Shown: piece after piece, positions 26,593 through 34,737 of the stretch
Layout of the letters: every line of letters begins with the position of its first letter
Position numbering within the stretch: position 1 is the stretch's first letter
Translations under genes and position numbers: made by a program
The notes under the pieces: generated by a model
Databases searched by the model: none
What the model was told of the DNA's origin: nothing
What the model saw: only the letters and a program-made list of their open reading frames with translations
Source: Iamia sp. SCSIO 61187
GTDB lineage: Bacteria; Actinomycetota; Acidimicrobiia; Acidimicrobiales; Iamiaceae
Assembly: GCF_019443745.1 (NCBI RefSeq)
Contig: NZ_CP050948.1
Span: 2,046,001 to 2,110,000, forward strand
DNA length: 64,000 nt
Direction of reading: 5' to 3'

Positions 26593-27318
26593 TCACACGG
26601 CCGAGGCCAGGGCCACGCCTGCGGCCAGCACCAGCAGGGCGAGGACCAGCGGGCGGAACTGCTCGGTCCGCACCCGGTGGGCCAGCCCCTCGCAGGCCCG
26701 GTTGCCCACCAGCGCGGCGGGGACGGCGACCACCGCCGCCGGCCAGCGCTCCAGCCCGACCACCCCGGTGCCGAGGAGCAGCGGGAGGGTGGCCAGGTCG
26801 CAGACCACGAAGAAGGTGACGGTCGTGGCCCGGAACCGGTGCTGCTCCATCCGTGCCGCCTGGAGGACGAGCACCACCGGCGGGCCGCTGATCCCGATCG
26901 CCGTGCCCATGACGCCCGAGACGAACCCGGCAGCCAGCTCGGTCCGCGGCCGCTCCTCTCGCATCCGCCACCCCACGGCGAGGATCGCCACCATGGCCAG
27001 GACGGCGAGGGCCACGGCGATGCGCAGCGGGGCGTCGGGCACGTGACCGAGGGCCAGCACGCCGAGGGGGAGCCCCAGCGCGGCCCCGGCCACCAACCGG
27101 CGCAGCACGGGCCGGGCCGCCAGGTGCCGGAGCCGCCAGGCCATCGAGGTGCCGCCGGCGAGCGACGCGATCGCCGCCAGGGCCACCGCGTCCTGCGGGC
27201 CGACCAGCACCGACAGCAGGGGCATGGCCATGAGGGCAAACCCGAAGCCCACCAGCTGCTGGGCGCCGGCGGCCAGGCCCACCGCCCCCGCCACGCCGAC
27301 CAGCACCCACACGCCCAC
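26593..27318 (-). CDS. TauE/SafE-family (TSUP) membrane permease
   Basis: 241 aa, GTG at 27318 with TACGGT 6 nt upstream (leaderless). About eight hydrophobic segments in two repeats; the family hallmarks GFGFALMAMPLLSVLVGPQDAVAL (residues 20-45 region) and GFVSGVMGTAIGISGPPVVL are present, shown here as shorter parts GFALMAMPLL and TAIGISGPP. TSUP proteins export organosulfur compounds or sulfite; substrate here unknown. Confidence 0.87.
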   Translation of the reverse strand: MGVWVLVGVAGAVGLAAGAQQLVGFGFALMAMPLLSVLVGPQDAVALAAIASLAGGTSMAWRLRHLAARPVLRRLVAGAALGLPLGVLALGHVPDAPLRIAVALAVLAMVAILAVGWRMREERPRTELAAGFVSGVMGTAIGISGPPVVLVLQAARMEQHRFRATTVTFFVVCDLATLPLLLGTGVVGLERWPAAVVAVPAALVGNRACEGLAHRVRTEQFRPLVLALLVLAAGVALASAV

Positions 27319-27455
27319 GCCTGGACCGTAGGCCCCGCCCCCCGGTCGTCGGCCACGCCGGCGGCGGGCCCGGTCCCGGCTCGCAGGCCCGCCGTCACGG
27401 GCGCGCCCACGGCTCCGGCTCCTCGGACACGTGTCCAGCGCGGCATCATGGGGCC

Positions 27456-28814
27456 ATGGCACGATCCTCCCGCCGCTCCCGTCCGTCGGCGAAGCGGGCG
27501 CGGGCCCGAGGAGCCGGTCGCGAGATGCTCGTCGCCTCGGTGGTCGGCGCCGTCAACACCGCCAACGCCCGGGAGCCGCTGACCCGCAAGGGCCGGGGGG
27601 CGGTGGCGTGCTTCTTCCCCGGCTGGCTGACGTCCGAGATGCCTCTCCACGCCATCGGGTGGCAGGCCCTCGCCACCGCCGGCTTCGCCGCGAGGGGCGC
27701 CCTCCGCTCGCCCAGCGGGCTGGTCGGCCTGGGGCTGTCGCTCGGGTCGTGGGCGACCCTCGCCCGGCTGTGGTCCGAGGCCGGCGACGCCCCCCACGTG
27801 TTCGAGCGGGCGCTGCGCGACGGGCTGGGCGACGGCCTGGACGAGGCCACCGACCCGATGGCGGCCGTCGCCGACCCGGCGGTGGTCCGCCGCCGCCTCC
27901 TCCGCGGCCCGCTGGCCAACCACGGCAAGGCCTGGATCCGCTACCGGGGCCTCTCCTACGGCGAGTTCGGCAAGCGCAACCACCTCGACATCTGGGCCCG
28001 CGACGACCTGCCCCGGGACGGGCGGGCGCCGGTGCTGCTCCAGGTGCACGGCGGTGCCTGGGTCATCGGCAACAAGGACCAGCAGGCGACGCCGCTCATG
28101 GCCCACATGGCCGAGCGGGGCTGGATCTGCGTGGCGATCAACTACCGGCTCAGCCCCCGCAGCACCTGGCCCGACCACATCGTCGACGTGAAGCGGGCCA
28201 TCGCGTGGGTCAAGGCCAACATCGCCGACCACGGCGGCGACCCCGACTTCGTCGCCATCACCGGCGGCTCGGCCGGCGGCCACCTGTCGTCGCTGGCGGC
28301 CCTCAGCGCCAACGAGCCGTCGTGGCAGCCGGGGTTCGAGGAGGTCGACACCTCCGTCGTCGCCGCCGTGCCGTTCTACGGCGTCTACGACTGGACGAAC
28401 CGCGACGGCACCGGCCTCGAGGGGATGGACGACTTCATCGCCGACAACGTGATGAAGACCACCCTCGACGACGATCGGGAGACCTGGGACAAGGCGTCGA
28501 CCATGAGCTGGGTCGGACCCCACGCCCCGCCGTTCATGGTCGTGCACGGCACCAACGACACCCTCGTGCCGGTGCAGCAGGCCCGGTCGTTCGTCTCCAT
28601 GCTCAAGGCCGAGTCCGAGCAGCCGGTCGTCTACGCCGAGCTGCCCGGCGCCCAGCACGCCTTCGAGGTCTTCGACTCGCGCCGCACCCTCGCCGCCGTC
28701 GGCGCCGTCCACCGCTTCCTGGCCTCCATCCGGGCCCGGGAGGACCACGACGCCCGCAGCGGCGAGCCCGACGTCCCCGCCGCCACCCAGGACGCGGTGA
28801 CCCCCGAGGGCTGA
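27456..28814 (+). CDS. alpha/beta-hydrolase, carboxylesterase (HSL-type)
   Basis: 452 aa. Oxyanion motif HGGAWV near residue 198, nucleophile in GGSAGGHL (about residue 270), acid Asp in HGTNDTLVP and His in GAQHAFEV complete the triad. A basic N-terminus and a hydrophobic region at about residues 60-110 precede the catalytic domain, so it may be membrane-associated. Likely hydrolyses lipid or xenobiotic esters. The gene ends just before a tandem hairpin repeat. Confidence 0.88.
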   Translation: MARSSRRSRPSAKRARARGAGREMLVASVVGAVNTANAREPLTRKGRGAVACFFPGWLTSEMPLHAIGWQALATAGFAARGALRSPSGLVGLGLSLGSWATLARLWSEAGDAPHVFERALRDGLGDGLDEATDPMAAVADPAVVRRRLLRGPLANHGKAWIRYRGLSYGEFGKRNHLDIWARDDLPRDGRAPVLLQVHGGAWVIGNKDQQATPLMAHMAERGWICVAINYRLSPRSTWPDHIVDVKRAIAWVKANIADHGGDPDFVAITGGSAGGHLSSLAALSANEPSWQPGFEEVDTSVVAAVPFYGVYDWTNRDGTGLEGMDDFIADNVMKTTLDDDRETWDKASTMSWVGPHAPPFMVVHGTNDTLVPVQQARSFVSMLKAESEQPVVYAELPGAQHAFEVFDSRRTLAAVGAVHRFLASIRAREDHDARSGEPDVPAATQDAVTPEG

Positions 28815-28833
28815 GCCCCCGTGCCCGGCCCCC

Positions 28834-28881
28834 GTTCTGAGCCAGGGATCGGCCACCGATGGCCCGCTCCTGGCTCAGTTC
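28834..28881. repeat. 48-nt hairpin element, first of a tandem pair
   Basis: GTTCTGAGCCAGG pairs with CCTGGCTCAG; the last three positions have diverged from CAGAAC. It follows the esterase stop by 19 bp. The next unit begins exactly 70 bp downstream. Confidence 0.75.
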
Positions 28882-28903
28882 CCGGCGACGACGCGCCCGC
28901 CCC

Positions 28904-28951
28904 GTTCTGAGCCAGGGTTCGGTCGTTCGTGGCCCGATCCTGGCCCAGAAC
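28904..28951. repeat. 48-nt hairpin element, second of a tandem pair
   Basis: GTTCTGAGCCAGG pairs with CCTGGCCCAGAAC with one mismatch. Spacer to the first unit is 22 bp, as in the IS-split pair. Confidence 0.78.
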
Positions 28952-29013
28952 GAGTGGACCACGCCGGCGCGACGCCGGCCCGGGTCTCGAGCGACCTCTG
29001 GCAGGATCGGCCG

Positions 29014-29820
29014 ATGGCCTTCGTCCGCACCGACCGACACGACGACGGGGTCGCCGTCGTCACCCTCGACCGCCCCGACCGGCTCAACGCCCTGTCGGCG
29101 ACGCTGATCTCCGACCTGCGCGGCGCGCTCGCCGACCTCCGGCACGACCGGGACGTGCGGGCGATCGTGCTGGCGGGGGAGGGGCGGGGCTTCTGCGCCG
29201 GGACCGACCTCTCGGGCGAGCGCGACCCGGCCCCCGACGCCGAGGGTCGCGGCCCGGTGGGGCAGGTGTGGCGCAGCCAGCAGCACGTCGCCGGGCTCAT
29301 GGTCGACATCTACGAGCACCCCAAGACCATCGTGTCCGCCGTCCACGGGCCCGCCGTCGGTGGCGGGCTGGCCATCGCCCTGGCGTCGGACCTGCGGGTC
29401 GCCACCGCGTCGGCCCGGTTCGGGGCGGTGTTCATCAACATCGGGCTCTCGTCGTGCGACGTGGGCGTGAGCTACCTGCTCCCGCGCATCGTCGGCGTGA
29501 CCCGAGCCTCGGAGCTGATGCTCACCGGGCGGCACTTCTCCGGCGAGGAGGCCGACGGCTTCGGGATGCTGAACGCGGTGGCGCCCGAGGGCCAGCACCT
29601 CGACGTGGCCCTCGACCTCGCCCGCCAGGTGGCGGCCCAGCACGAGTACGGCCTCGAGCTCACCAAGGCGGGGCTCCACGCCGCCCTCGACGCCCCGTCG
29701 CTCCGCCACGCCGTCGAGATGGAGAACCGCACCCAGGCCCTCGGCTCGTTCAGCGGCAACATGGCCGAGGCGGTGCGGGCGTTCGGCGAGAAGCGCCCGC
29801 CCCAGTGGGGCCCGATGTAG
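29014..29820 (+). CDS. enoyl-CoA hydratase/isomerase family protein
   Basis: 268 aa from the ATG at 29014. Crotonase fold: VTLDRPDRLNALS, oxyanion-hole segment GRGFCAGTDLS, GPAVGGGLAIALASDLRVA and LSSCDVGVSYLLPRIVG. It hydrates enoyl-CoA or isomerises related thioesters, probably in fatty acid or steroid side-chain catabolism. An acyl-CoA dehydrogenase lies 2.5 kb away on the other strand, but no operon links them. CAGGAT upstream is a weak leaderless -10. Confidence 0.88.
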   Translation: MAFVRTDRHDDGVAVVTLDRPDRLNALSATLISDLRGALADLRHDRDVRAIVLAGEGRGFCAGTDLSGERDPAPDAEGRGPVGQVWRSQQHVAGLMVDIYEHPKTIVSAVHGPAVGGGLAIALASDLRVATASARFGAVFINIGLSSCDVGVSYLLPRIVGVTRASELMLTGRHFSGEEADGFGMLNAVAPEGQHLDVALDLARQVAAQHEYGLELTKAGLHAALDAPSLRHAVEMENRTQALGSFSGNMAEAVRAFGEKRPPQWGPM

Positions 29821-29824
29821 AGCG

Positions 29825-29851
29825 CACGGAAGGTGCCTGGCACCAACCGTG
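29825..29851. repeat. interspersed palindrome (copy 5)
   Basis: CACGGAAGGTGCC-T-GGCACCAACCGTG, two bp before the next copy. Located directly after the enoyl-CoA hydratase stop. Confidence 0.8.
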
Positions 29852-29853
29852 GC

Positions 29854-29886
29854 GGACACGGAAGGTGCCTGGCACCTTCCGTGTCC
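29854..29886. repeat. 33-bp perfect palindrome (copy 6)
   Basis: GGACACGGAAGGTGCC-T-GGCACCTTCCGTGTCC, the only perfect copy in the window (16-1-16). It lies between enoyl-CoA hydratase and sulfatase, both on the plus strand, and could terminate the first. Confidence 0.85.
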
Positions 29887-29935
29887 CGCCTTCTCATCTC
29901 CTGACGACCCGTCAGGTCTGGCACCATCTCGTCCC

Positions 29936-32251
29936 GTGAGCGACGAGACGACCGGACCACCAGGCACCTACCCCGGCTTCGGCGGGCGGGTGGGGCGCAC
30001 CTTCGCCGGGTCGGAGCCGTGGTGGCCGGAGCGGCCCGACGCGACGGGCAAGCCCAACGTGCTCATCGTCCTGGTCGACGACCTGGGCTACTCCGACCTG
30101 GGCTGCTACGGCTCCGAGATCGCGACCCCCCACATCGATCGCCTGGCGGCCGACGGCCTGCGGTTCACCGACTACCACTCGACGCCCATGTGCTCGCCCA
30201 CCCGGGCCTCGCTCCTGACCGGTCTCAACCCCCACGCCGCCGGGGTGGGCACCGTCGCCCACAGCGACCCCGGCTTCCCGGGCTACGCCATGGAGATCGC
30301 CGCCGACGTGGCCACCGCGGCCGAGATCTACCGCGACGCCGGCTACTTCACCGCCATGGTCGGCAAGTGGCACCTGACCAAGGACTCCGACCAGCACGAG
30401 GGCGGGTCCCGGCACTCGTGGCCGTGCCAGCGGGGCTTCGACCGCTACTACGGCTTCCTCGACGGGTTCACCGACCTGCACCACCCGCACCGCCTCGTCG
30501 AGGACAACCACACCGTCGAGGTGGACCAGTACCCCGAGGGCTACTACTTCACCGACGACATGACCGACCGGGCCCTCGCCATGGTGAAGGCGGCCAAGGC
30601 GTCGGACCCCACCAAGCCCTTCTTCCTCTACGTGGCCCACGGTGCCGTCCACGCCCCGCTCCACGCCAAGGCCGACGACATCGCCCGCCACCGGGGCCGC
30701 TACGACGGGGGCTGGGACCGGCTGCGGCAGGAGCGCTTCGAGCGCATGAAGGGGCTCGGGATCCTCCCGGAGGACACGGTCCTCCCGCCCCGCAACAGCG
30801 AGCCGGGCAACGACGTGGCCCCGTGGGACGACCTGAGCGAGGGTCAGCAGCGGCTGGCGGCGCGCTACATGGAGATCTACGCCGCCATGGTCTCCAACGT
30901 CGACGAGAACCTGGGCCGGATGGTGGCCGAGCTCGACGCCATGGGCGAGCTCGAGAACACGATCGTCATCTTCACCTCGGACAACGGCGCGTCACGGGAG
31001 GGGGAGGTCGACGGGACCGGCTCGTACTACGTGCACCTGATGGCGGAGGCCGACATCGAGGTCGACCTGGCTCGCATCGACGAGATGGGCGGGCCGACGA
31101 CCACCCCGCACTACCCCCGGGGCTGGGCCATGGCCGGCAACACCCCGTTCCGGCTCTACAAGATCAACGCCCACGCCGGCGGCCACCAGGTCCCCTTCGT
31201 CGTCCACGGCCCGGTCGGCGGCGGGGGCGGCGAGCTGCGGCGCCCCTACCAGTACGTCACCGACGTCCTGCCGACGCTCCTGGAGCTGTGCGGCCTGGAG
31301 CACCCGTCGGCGCACGACGGCACCCGCGCCGGGATGCCGGTGCGGCCCATGCACGGCGTCAGCTTCGCCCCCCTCCTGGCCGACCCCTCGGCCGAGACCA
31401 CCCACCCGGAGCAGTACGTCGAGATGATCGGCCACCGCGGGTACCGCCGGGGCGACTGGGAGGCCGTCACCCTCCACCACCCGCTGACCCCGTTCGACGA
31501 GGGGGAGTGGGAGCTCTACGACATGGCCGCCGACCCGACCCAGACCCGGGACCTGGCCGCCGAGATGCCCGATCGCCTGGCCGAGCTGGTCGCCCTGTGG
31601 GAGGAGGCGGCGTGGGCCAACCACGTCTACCCCCTCGACGAGGGCAGCCAGGTGAAGTACCTGATCCGCCCGCCGCACCAGGCCGCCTTCGAGCAGCCGG
31701 TGACCCTCCTGCCGGGCACGCCGACGCTCGAGCGCTGGCGGTCCCTCCAGCTGATCTTCCTGCGCGGCTGTCGGATCACCATCCGGGTGGAGGTCGGGCT
31801 CGACGACCTCGGCACGCTCGTCGCCCACGGCGACCAGGGCGGCGGCTACACGGTGTGGATCGACGGCGCCGGCCTCCACGCCGCCCACAACGACGGACGG
31901 GGCCGGGTGCGGACGATCACCGCCGCACGCCCCGAGCCCGGGGCCCACGAGGTGGTGCTCGACCTGGTGGCGCCCGGCGGTGCGGTGTGGGACCCGGTCC
32001 TGTCGGTCGACGGGGTCGAGGTCGGTCGCGACGCCGGCTGGCCGTGCCTCTACGGGATGGCCCCGTTCGCGGGCATCGACGTCGGCATCGACCGGCGCTC
32101 GCCGGTGATCTGGAGCAAGTACCAGGAGCGGGGCTGCGACCCCTGGACCGGCACCCTCACCTCGGTCACCTACGCCCCGGGCGCGCTCCCGCCCGACGCC
32201 CCCCAGAACCTGCTCCCCATGCTCCGGGAGATGGGCCTCAAGTACGAGTGA
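29936..32251 (+). CDS. arylsulfatase (formylglycine-dependent, Cys type)
   Basis: 771 aa, GTG at 29936 with CACCAT 8 nt upstream. Catalytic signature CSPTRASLLTG (C-x-P-x-R) requires conversion of the Cys to formylglycine. Metal ligands appear in LVDDLGYSDLGCYG and TSDNGAS, with KWHL as a further active-site motif. Residues about 580-771 form an extra domain beyond the sulfatase core. No signal peptide is seen, so it may act in the cytosol on sulfate esters. No maturing enzyme is encoded in the window. Confidence 0.93.
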   Translation: MSDETTGPPGTYPGFGGRVGRTFAGSEPWWPERPDATGKPNVLIVLVDDLGYSDLGCYGSEIATPHIDRLAADGLRFTDYHSTPMCSPTRASLLTGLNPHAAGVGTVAHSDPGFPGYAMEIAADVATAAEIYRDAGYFTAMVGKWHLTKDSDQHEGGSRHSWPCQRGFDRYYGFLDGFTDLHHPHRLVEDNHTVEVDQYPEGYYFTDDMTDRALAMVKAAKASDPTKPFFLYVAHGAVHAPLHAKADDIARHRGRYDGGWDRLRQERFERMKGLGILPEDTVLPPRNSEPGNDVAPWDDLSEGQQRLAARYMEIYAAMVSNVDENLGRMVAELDAMGELENTIVIFTSDNGASREGEVDGTGSYYVHLMAEADIEVDLARIDEMGGPTTTPHYPRGWAMAGNTPFRLYKINAHAGGHQVPFVVHGPVGGGGGELRRPYQYVTDVLPTLLELCGLEHPSAHDGTRAGMPVRPMHGVSFAPLLADPSAETTHPEQYVEMIGHRGYRRGDWEAVTLHHPLTPFDEGEWELYDMAADPTQTRDLAAEMPDRLAELVALWEEAAWANHVYPLDEGSQVKYLIRPPHQAAFEQPVTLLPGTPTLERWRSLQLIFLRGCRITIRVEVGLDDLGTLVAHGDQGGGYTVWIDGAGLHAAHNDGRGRVRTITAARPEPGAHEVVLDLVAPGGAVWDPVLSVDGVEVGRDAGWPCLYGMAPFAGIDVGIDRRSPVIWSKYQERGCDPWTGTLTSVTYAPGALPPDAPQNLLPMLREMGLKYE

Positions 32252-32310
32252 GCGTCGGCGACGCCGACGCCGTGAGGGCGGTGGGCGGGGTCGGAGGACG
32301 TGAGTGGCGC

Positions 32311-32358
32311 GTTCCTGCGTCACCGGCAGGAGGTCTTCTCCTGTGGGTGACGCAGGAA
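32311..32358. terminator. 48-nt nested hairpin, probable bidirectional terminator
   Basis: GTTCCTGCGTCACC...GGTGACGCAGGAAC (14-bp perfect outer stem) encloses CAGGAG-N5-CTCCTG. It lies between the convergent sulfatase and acyl-CoA dehydrogenase genes, ending 5 bp before the latter's stop. Its 48-nt length and G-T-T-C...G-A-A-C ends recall the tandem hairpin family, but it is single. Confidence 0.7.
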
Positions 32359-32363
32359 CGGGG

Positions 32364-33683
32364 TCAGCCGTTCTTGGGGAGCTCGGAGTAGGGGGTGTCG
32401 CGGGCCGGGCCCGGCTCCTTGGGGAGGCCGAGGACGCGCTCGCCGATGATGTTGCGCTGGATCTGGTCGGTGCCGCCGTAGATGGGCGGCCCCTGGGCGA
32501 ACAGCGCCATCTCGGTGAGCATCGCCGTGAAGGCGGGCAGGTCCGCGTCCTTCATGGCGTCGCGGTGCTCGCCGTCGTAGCTGTGGATCGTGCCGGCGGC
32601 GCCGAGCGTCGCCAGCCCGAGGTCCCGGCTGAGGCGGAGGATGTCGCTCATGGCCAGCTTCATCATGTTGCCGAAGCCGGGGATGTCGCGGCCGGCGGCC
32701 TTCTCGGCCTTGAGCCGCTGACCGCCGATGCGGGCGATCTCGTTGAGGCTGTGGAGCTTCATGAGCTGCTGGCGGACGATGGGGTCGTCGATCTGGCCGC
32801 TGGCCTTGGCCGTCTCCAGGATCAGGCCGTAGGCGCCGGCCATGCCGCCCGGGCCGCCGCCCCCGCCCCGACGGCGGGTGCCCACGAAGTCGCCGGCGCG
32901 CCGGTCGAGGTCGCCGGCCACGGTGCCGGGCGTGGCGGCCGAGGCGGCGGCGTGACCGCTGCCGGCGCCGAGACCGGCCCGCTCGAAGGCGAGCGTGGTG
33001 TTGGCCACGATCCAGCCCTGGCCGTAGTCGCCGATGACGGAGTCGGCGGGGGTGCGGGCGTCGGTGAGGAAGACCTCGTTGAACAGGGCCCGGCCCGTCA
33101 TCTCCCGCAGCGGCACGACCTCGATGCCGGGCTGGTGCATGTCGATGCCGAAGTAGGTGATGCCCTTGTGCTTGGGCGCATCGGGGTCGGTGCGGGCGAT
33201 GAGCATGCCCATGTCGGCCACGTGCCCGGCGGAGGTCCAGACCTTCTGGCCGTTGACGATCCACTCCTCGCCGTCGCGGATCGCCTTGGAGTTGAGGCCG
33301 GCGAGGTCCGAACCGGCCCCGGGCTCGGAGAACAGCTGGCACCAGCCCTTCTGGCCGGTGACGATGTCGCGCAGCCAGACCTTCTTCTGCTCGTCGGAGC
33401 CGTGGGTGACGATGGTGGGCCCGGCGAGCAGCAGGCCGAGACCGCCGGGGGCGCCGAGGGCGCCGAAGTCGGCGATGGCCCGGGCGACCCGACCGGCGTC
33501 GGCGGGGGAGAGGCCGCGCCCGTAGTGGGCCTCGGGCCAGGCCGGGGCCGACCAGCCCTCGGTTCCCAGCTTCTCCCACCACTCGGCGACGGTGAGGTCC
33601 GGGTCCCACTCGGACTCGAGGAAGGACTGCAGCTCCTCGAGGTACGGCTCGGTCGCGGCGGTGCGGTCGGCGGTGTCGGTCAT
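32364..33683 (-). CDS. acyl-CoA dehydrogenase
   Basis: 439 aa, ATG at 33683 preceded by AGGAG. FAD-binding signatures LFSEPGAGSDLAGL and VNGQKVWTSAGH, and the C-terminal IYGGTDQIQRNIIGERVLGLP, where the usual catalytic Glu region is replaced by a GT-D variant seen in the FadE17/FadE steroid-type subgroup. It introduces a trans double bond into acyl-CoA. A Gly-rich insertion (RRRGGGGGPGG) sits mid-protein. A CTTGACC palindrome upstream suggests TetR control. Confidence 0.92.
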   Translation of the reverse strand: MTDTADRTAATEPYLEELQSFLESEWDPDLTVAEWWEKLGTEGWSAPAWPEAHYGRGLSPADAGRVARAIADFGALGAPGGLGLLLAGPTIVTHGSDEQKKVWLRDIVTGQKGWCQLFSEPGAGSDLAGLNSKAIRDGEEWIVNGQKVWTSAGHVADMGMLIARTDPDAPKHKGITYFGIDMHQPGIEVVPLREMTGRALFNEVFLTDARTPADSVIGDYGQGWIVANTTLAFERAGLGAGSGHAAASAATPGTVAGDLDRRAGDFVGTRRRGGGGGPGGMAGAYGLILETAKASGQIDDPIVRQQLMKLHSLNEIARIGGQRLKAEKAAGRDIPGFGNMMKLAMSDILRLSRDLGLATLGAAGTIHSYDGEHRDAMKDADLPAFTAMLTEMALFAQGPPIYGGTDQIQRNIIGERVLGLPKEPGPARDTPYSELPKNG

Positions 33684-33726
33684 CTCGGCTCCTGGCGCGC
33701 GGGCGGGGACGCGAGCGTGCCACCGA

Positions 33727-33744
33727 CTTGACCGACGGGTCAAG
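33727..33744. promoter_or_regulatory. operator CTTGACC-N4-GGTCAAG upstream of acyl-CoA dehydrogenase
   Basis: Perfect 7-bp arms separated by GACG, flanked by further complementary CCACC and GGTGG. It lies about 45 bp upstream of the dehydrogenase start, inside the gap to the Erm-like gene. Such palindromes are typical of TetR-type lipid-catabolism repressors. Confidence 0.6.
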
Positions 33745-33760
33745 GTGGCGGTGCCCCCTG

Positions 33761-34414
33761 TCACCGGACGGCCCGGGGTCGGATCACGAGGTGGGCGGCG
33801 TCGACCCGCGGGGGCGGCGAGAAGGCGACCGCGGGGACCCGGCGGGCGACGTCGATGCGGAAGCGACGCGCCCCGCGAGCCGCCGTCCGACCGGACCCGG
33901 ACTCGGCGGCCAGCCGGCGGGCGAAGCCCCACTCCACGAGCAGGTCGGCACCGGCGAGGGCTCGCCCTCGGTGGTGCTCGGCGAGCAGCCGTCGGAGCAG
34001 GTCGGTGCTGGCGGCGAACGGGATGTTGGCCACCACGTGGAACGGCCGGTGGGGCAGCGGGACGGTGCGGAGGTCGCCCTCGACCACCCGGACGGACGGG
34101 TCGTCGGCGGTGCGGCGCTCCAGGCGGCGGGCCAGGCGGGGGTCCCGCTCGACGGCGATGACCCGGGCCCCCGTGCGGGCCAGGGCGAGGGTCAGGGCCC
34201 CGGGGCCGGCGCCGAGGTCGAGCACCAGGTCGCCGGGACCCACGCCCGACGAGCGCACCAGGGCGTGCACCACGCCGAGGTCGCGCACGACGTGGAAGCC
34301 GTGGTGGTTGCGGGGCGGATCAGACGGAGGGCGCGACCGCCCCCCACGGCCCGGCGGGCGGGCAGGGGGCGAGGACGGATGGGACGGGCGGGGTGGGCGG
34401 CGACGGCCGGGCAC
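33761..34414 (-). CDS. Erm-like 23S rRNA adenine-N6 methyltransferase
   Basis: 217 aa, GTG at 34414 after an Arg/Pro-rich N-terminus. SAM-binding motif VLDLGAGPGALTLALA (about residue 63), acidic loop VIAVERD, GDLRTVPLP and catalytic NIPFAASTDLLRRLL. Asn-Ile-Pro-Phe followed by Ser-Thr favours Erm (A2058, macrolide-lincosamide-streptogramin resistance) over KsgA, which has NLPY. The family's Gln-Asn/His-Phe-Leu opening is altered to HHGFHVV. A leader peptide with an RLR motif and alternative hairpins precede it. KsgA-like function cannot be fully excluded. Confidence 0.8.
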   Translation of the reverse strand: MPGRRRPPRPSHPSSPPARPPGRGGRSRPPSDPPRNHHGFHVVRDLGVVHALVRSSGVGPGDLVLDLGAGPGALTLALARTGARVIAVERDPRLARRLERRTADDPSVRVVEGDLRTVPLPHRPFHVVANIPFAASTDLLRRLLAEHHRGRALAGADLLVEWGFARRLAAESGSGRTAARGARRFRIDVARRVPAVAFSPPPRVDAAHLVIRPRAVR

Positions 34415-34434
34415 GACGGGCTCCGAGGCTCCGG

Positions 34435-34502
34435 GCGCGCCGGGCCCCCGACAGGGCTCGGCGCGCGGGCGGGCCGGCGGACGAGGCGCCGCCGGCTGCG
34501 GC
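34435..34502 (-). promoter_or_regulatory. candidate attenuator of the Erm-like gene
   Basis: Minus-strand RNA between leader peptide and gene. An 11-nt segment at 34492-34502 is fully complementary to the leader's Arg-Leu-Arg codons (34605-34615). Overlapping bases 34489-34496 can instead pair with 34473-34480 (8 bp perfect). A stem GCGCGCC/GGCGCGC with a second GCCC/GGGC helix (34435-34466) lies about 20 nt before the start codon. Mutually exclusive pairings of this kind are how erm attenuators work, but high GC makes chance pairing common. Confidence 0.5.
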
Positions 34503-34578
34503 GGACGGCGGTGCTCGGGTGTCCTGCCCCGGCGCGGGAGGCCGGGGGTGCGGGCCTCAGGGCGAGGCGCTCAGCAGG

Positions 34579-34635
34579 TCAGGAGGCGAGGACCGCAGCG
34601 GTCAGCCGCAGCCGGATCAGAACCATGGGTCCCAT
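34579..34635 (-). CDS. 18-residue leader peptide with RLR motif, upstream of the Erm-like gene
   Basis: MGPMVLIRLRLTAAVLAS, too short for normal gene calling. ATG at 34635 lies 8 nt after TACGGT, so it is probably leaderless; a second in-frame ATG at 34626 would give 15 residues. Arg-Leu-Arg is the +x+ motif at which macrolide-bound ribosomes stall (as in the ErmD leader). It is followed after 164 nt by the methyltransferase on the same strand. Confidence 0.6.
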   Translation of the reverse strand: MGPMVLIRLRLTAAVLAS

Positions 34636-34643
34636 GCGCGGGA

Positions 34644-34649
34644 ACCGTA
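34644..34649 (-). promoter_or_regulatory. -10 box for the leader peptide/Erm-like transcript
   Basis: TACGGT on the minus strand, 8 nt before the leader ATG. It lies downstream of the hairpin at 34687-34729, so the transcript is separate from the upstream nitroreductase. Confidence 0.5.
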
Positions 34650-34686
34650 GGACCGCCGGCCCACCCCGGCGAACGCGTTTCGCGAA

Positions 34687-34729
34687 CCTTGTCCGGAACC
34701 CTGCCGAGGAGGGGGACTTCCGGACAAGG
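34687..34729. terminator. hairpin terminator after the Ddn-like gene
   Basis: CCTTGTCCGGAA and TTCCGGACAAGG form a 12-bp perfect stem with a 19-nt loop, 8 bp after the stop of the nitroreductase gene on the minus strand. Confidence 0.7.
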
Positions 34730-34737
34730 GTCGTGGG

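Noticed and set aside
33761-34414. Annotation of the rRNA methylase as KsgA
   Set aside because: Its catalytic motif is NIPF followed by Ser-Thr rather than NLPY, the length is short for KsgA, and the leader-peptide context fits Erm; kept as Erm-like with the alternative noted.
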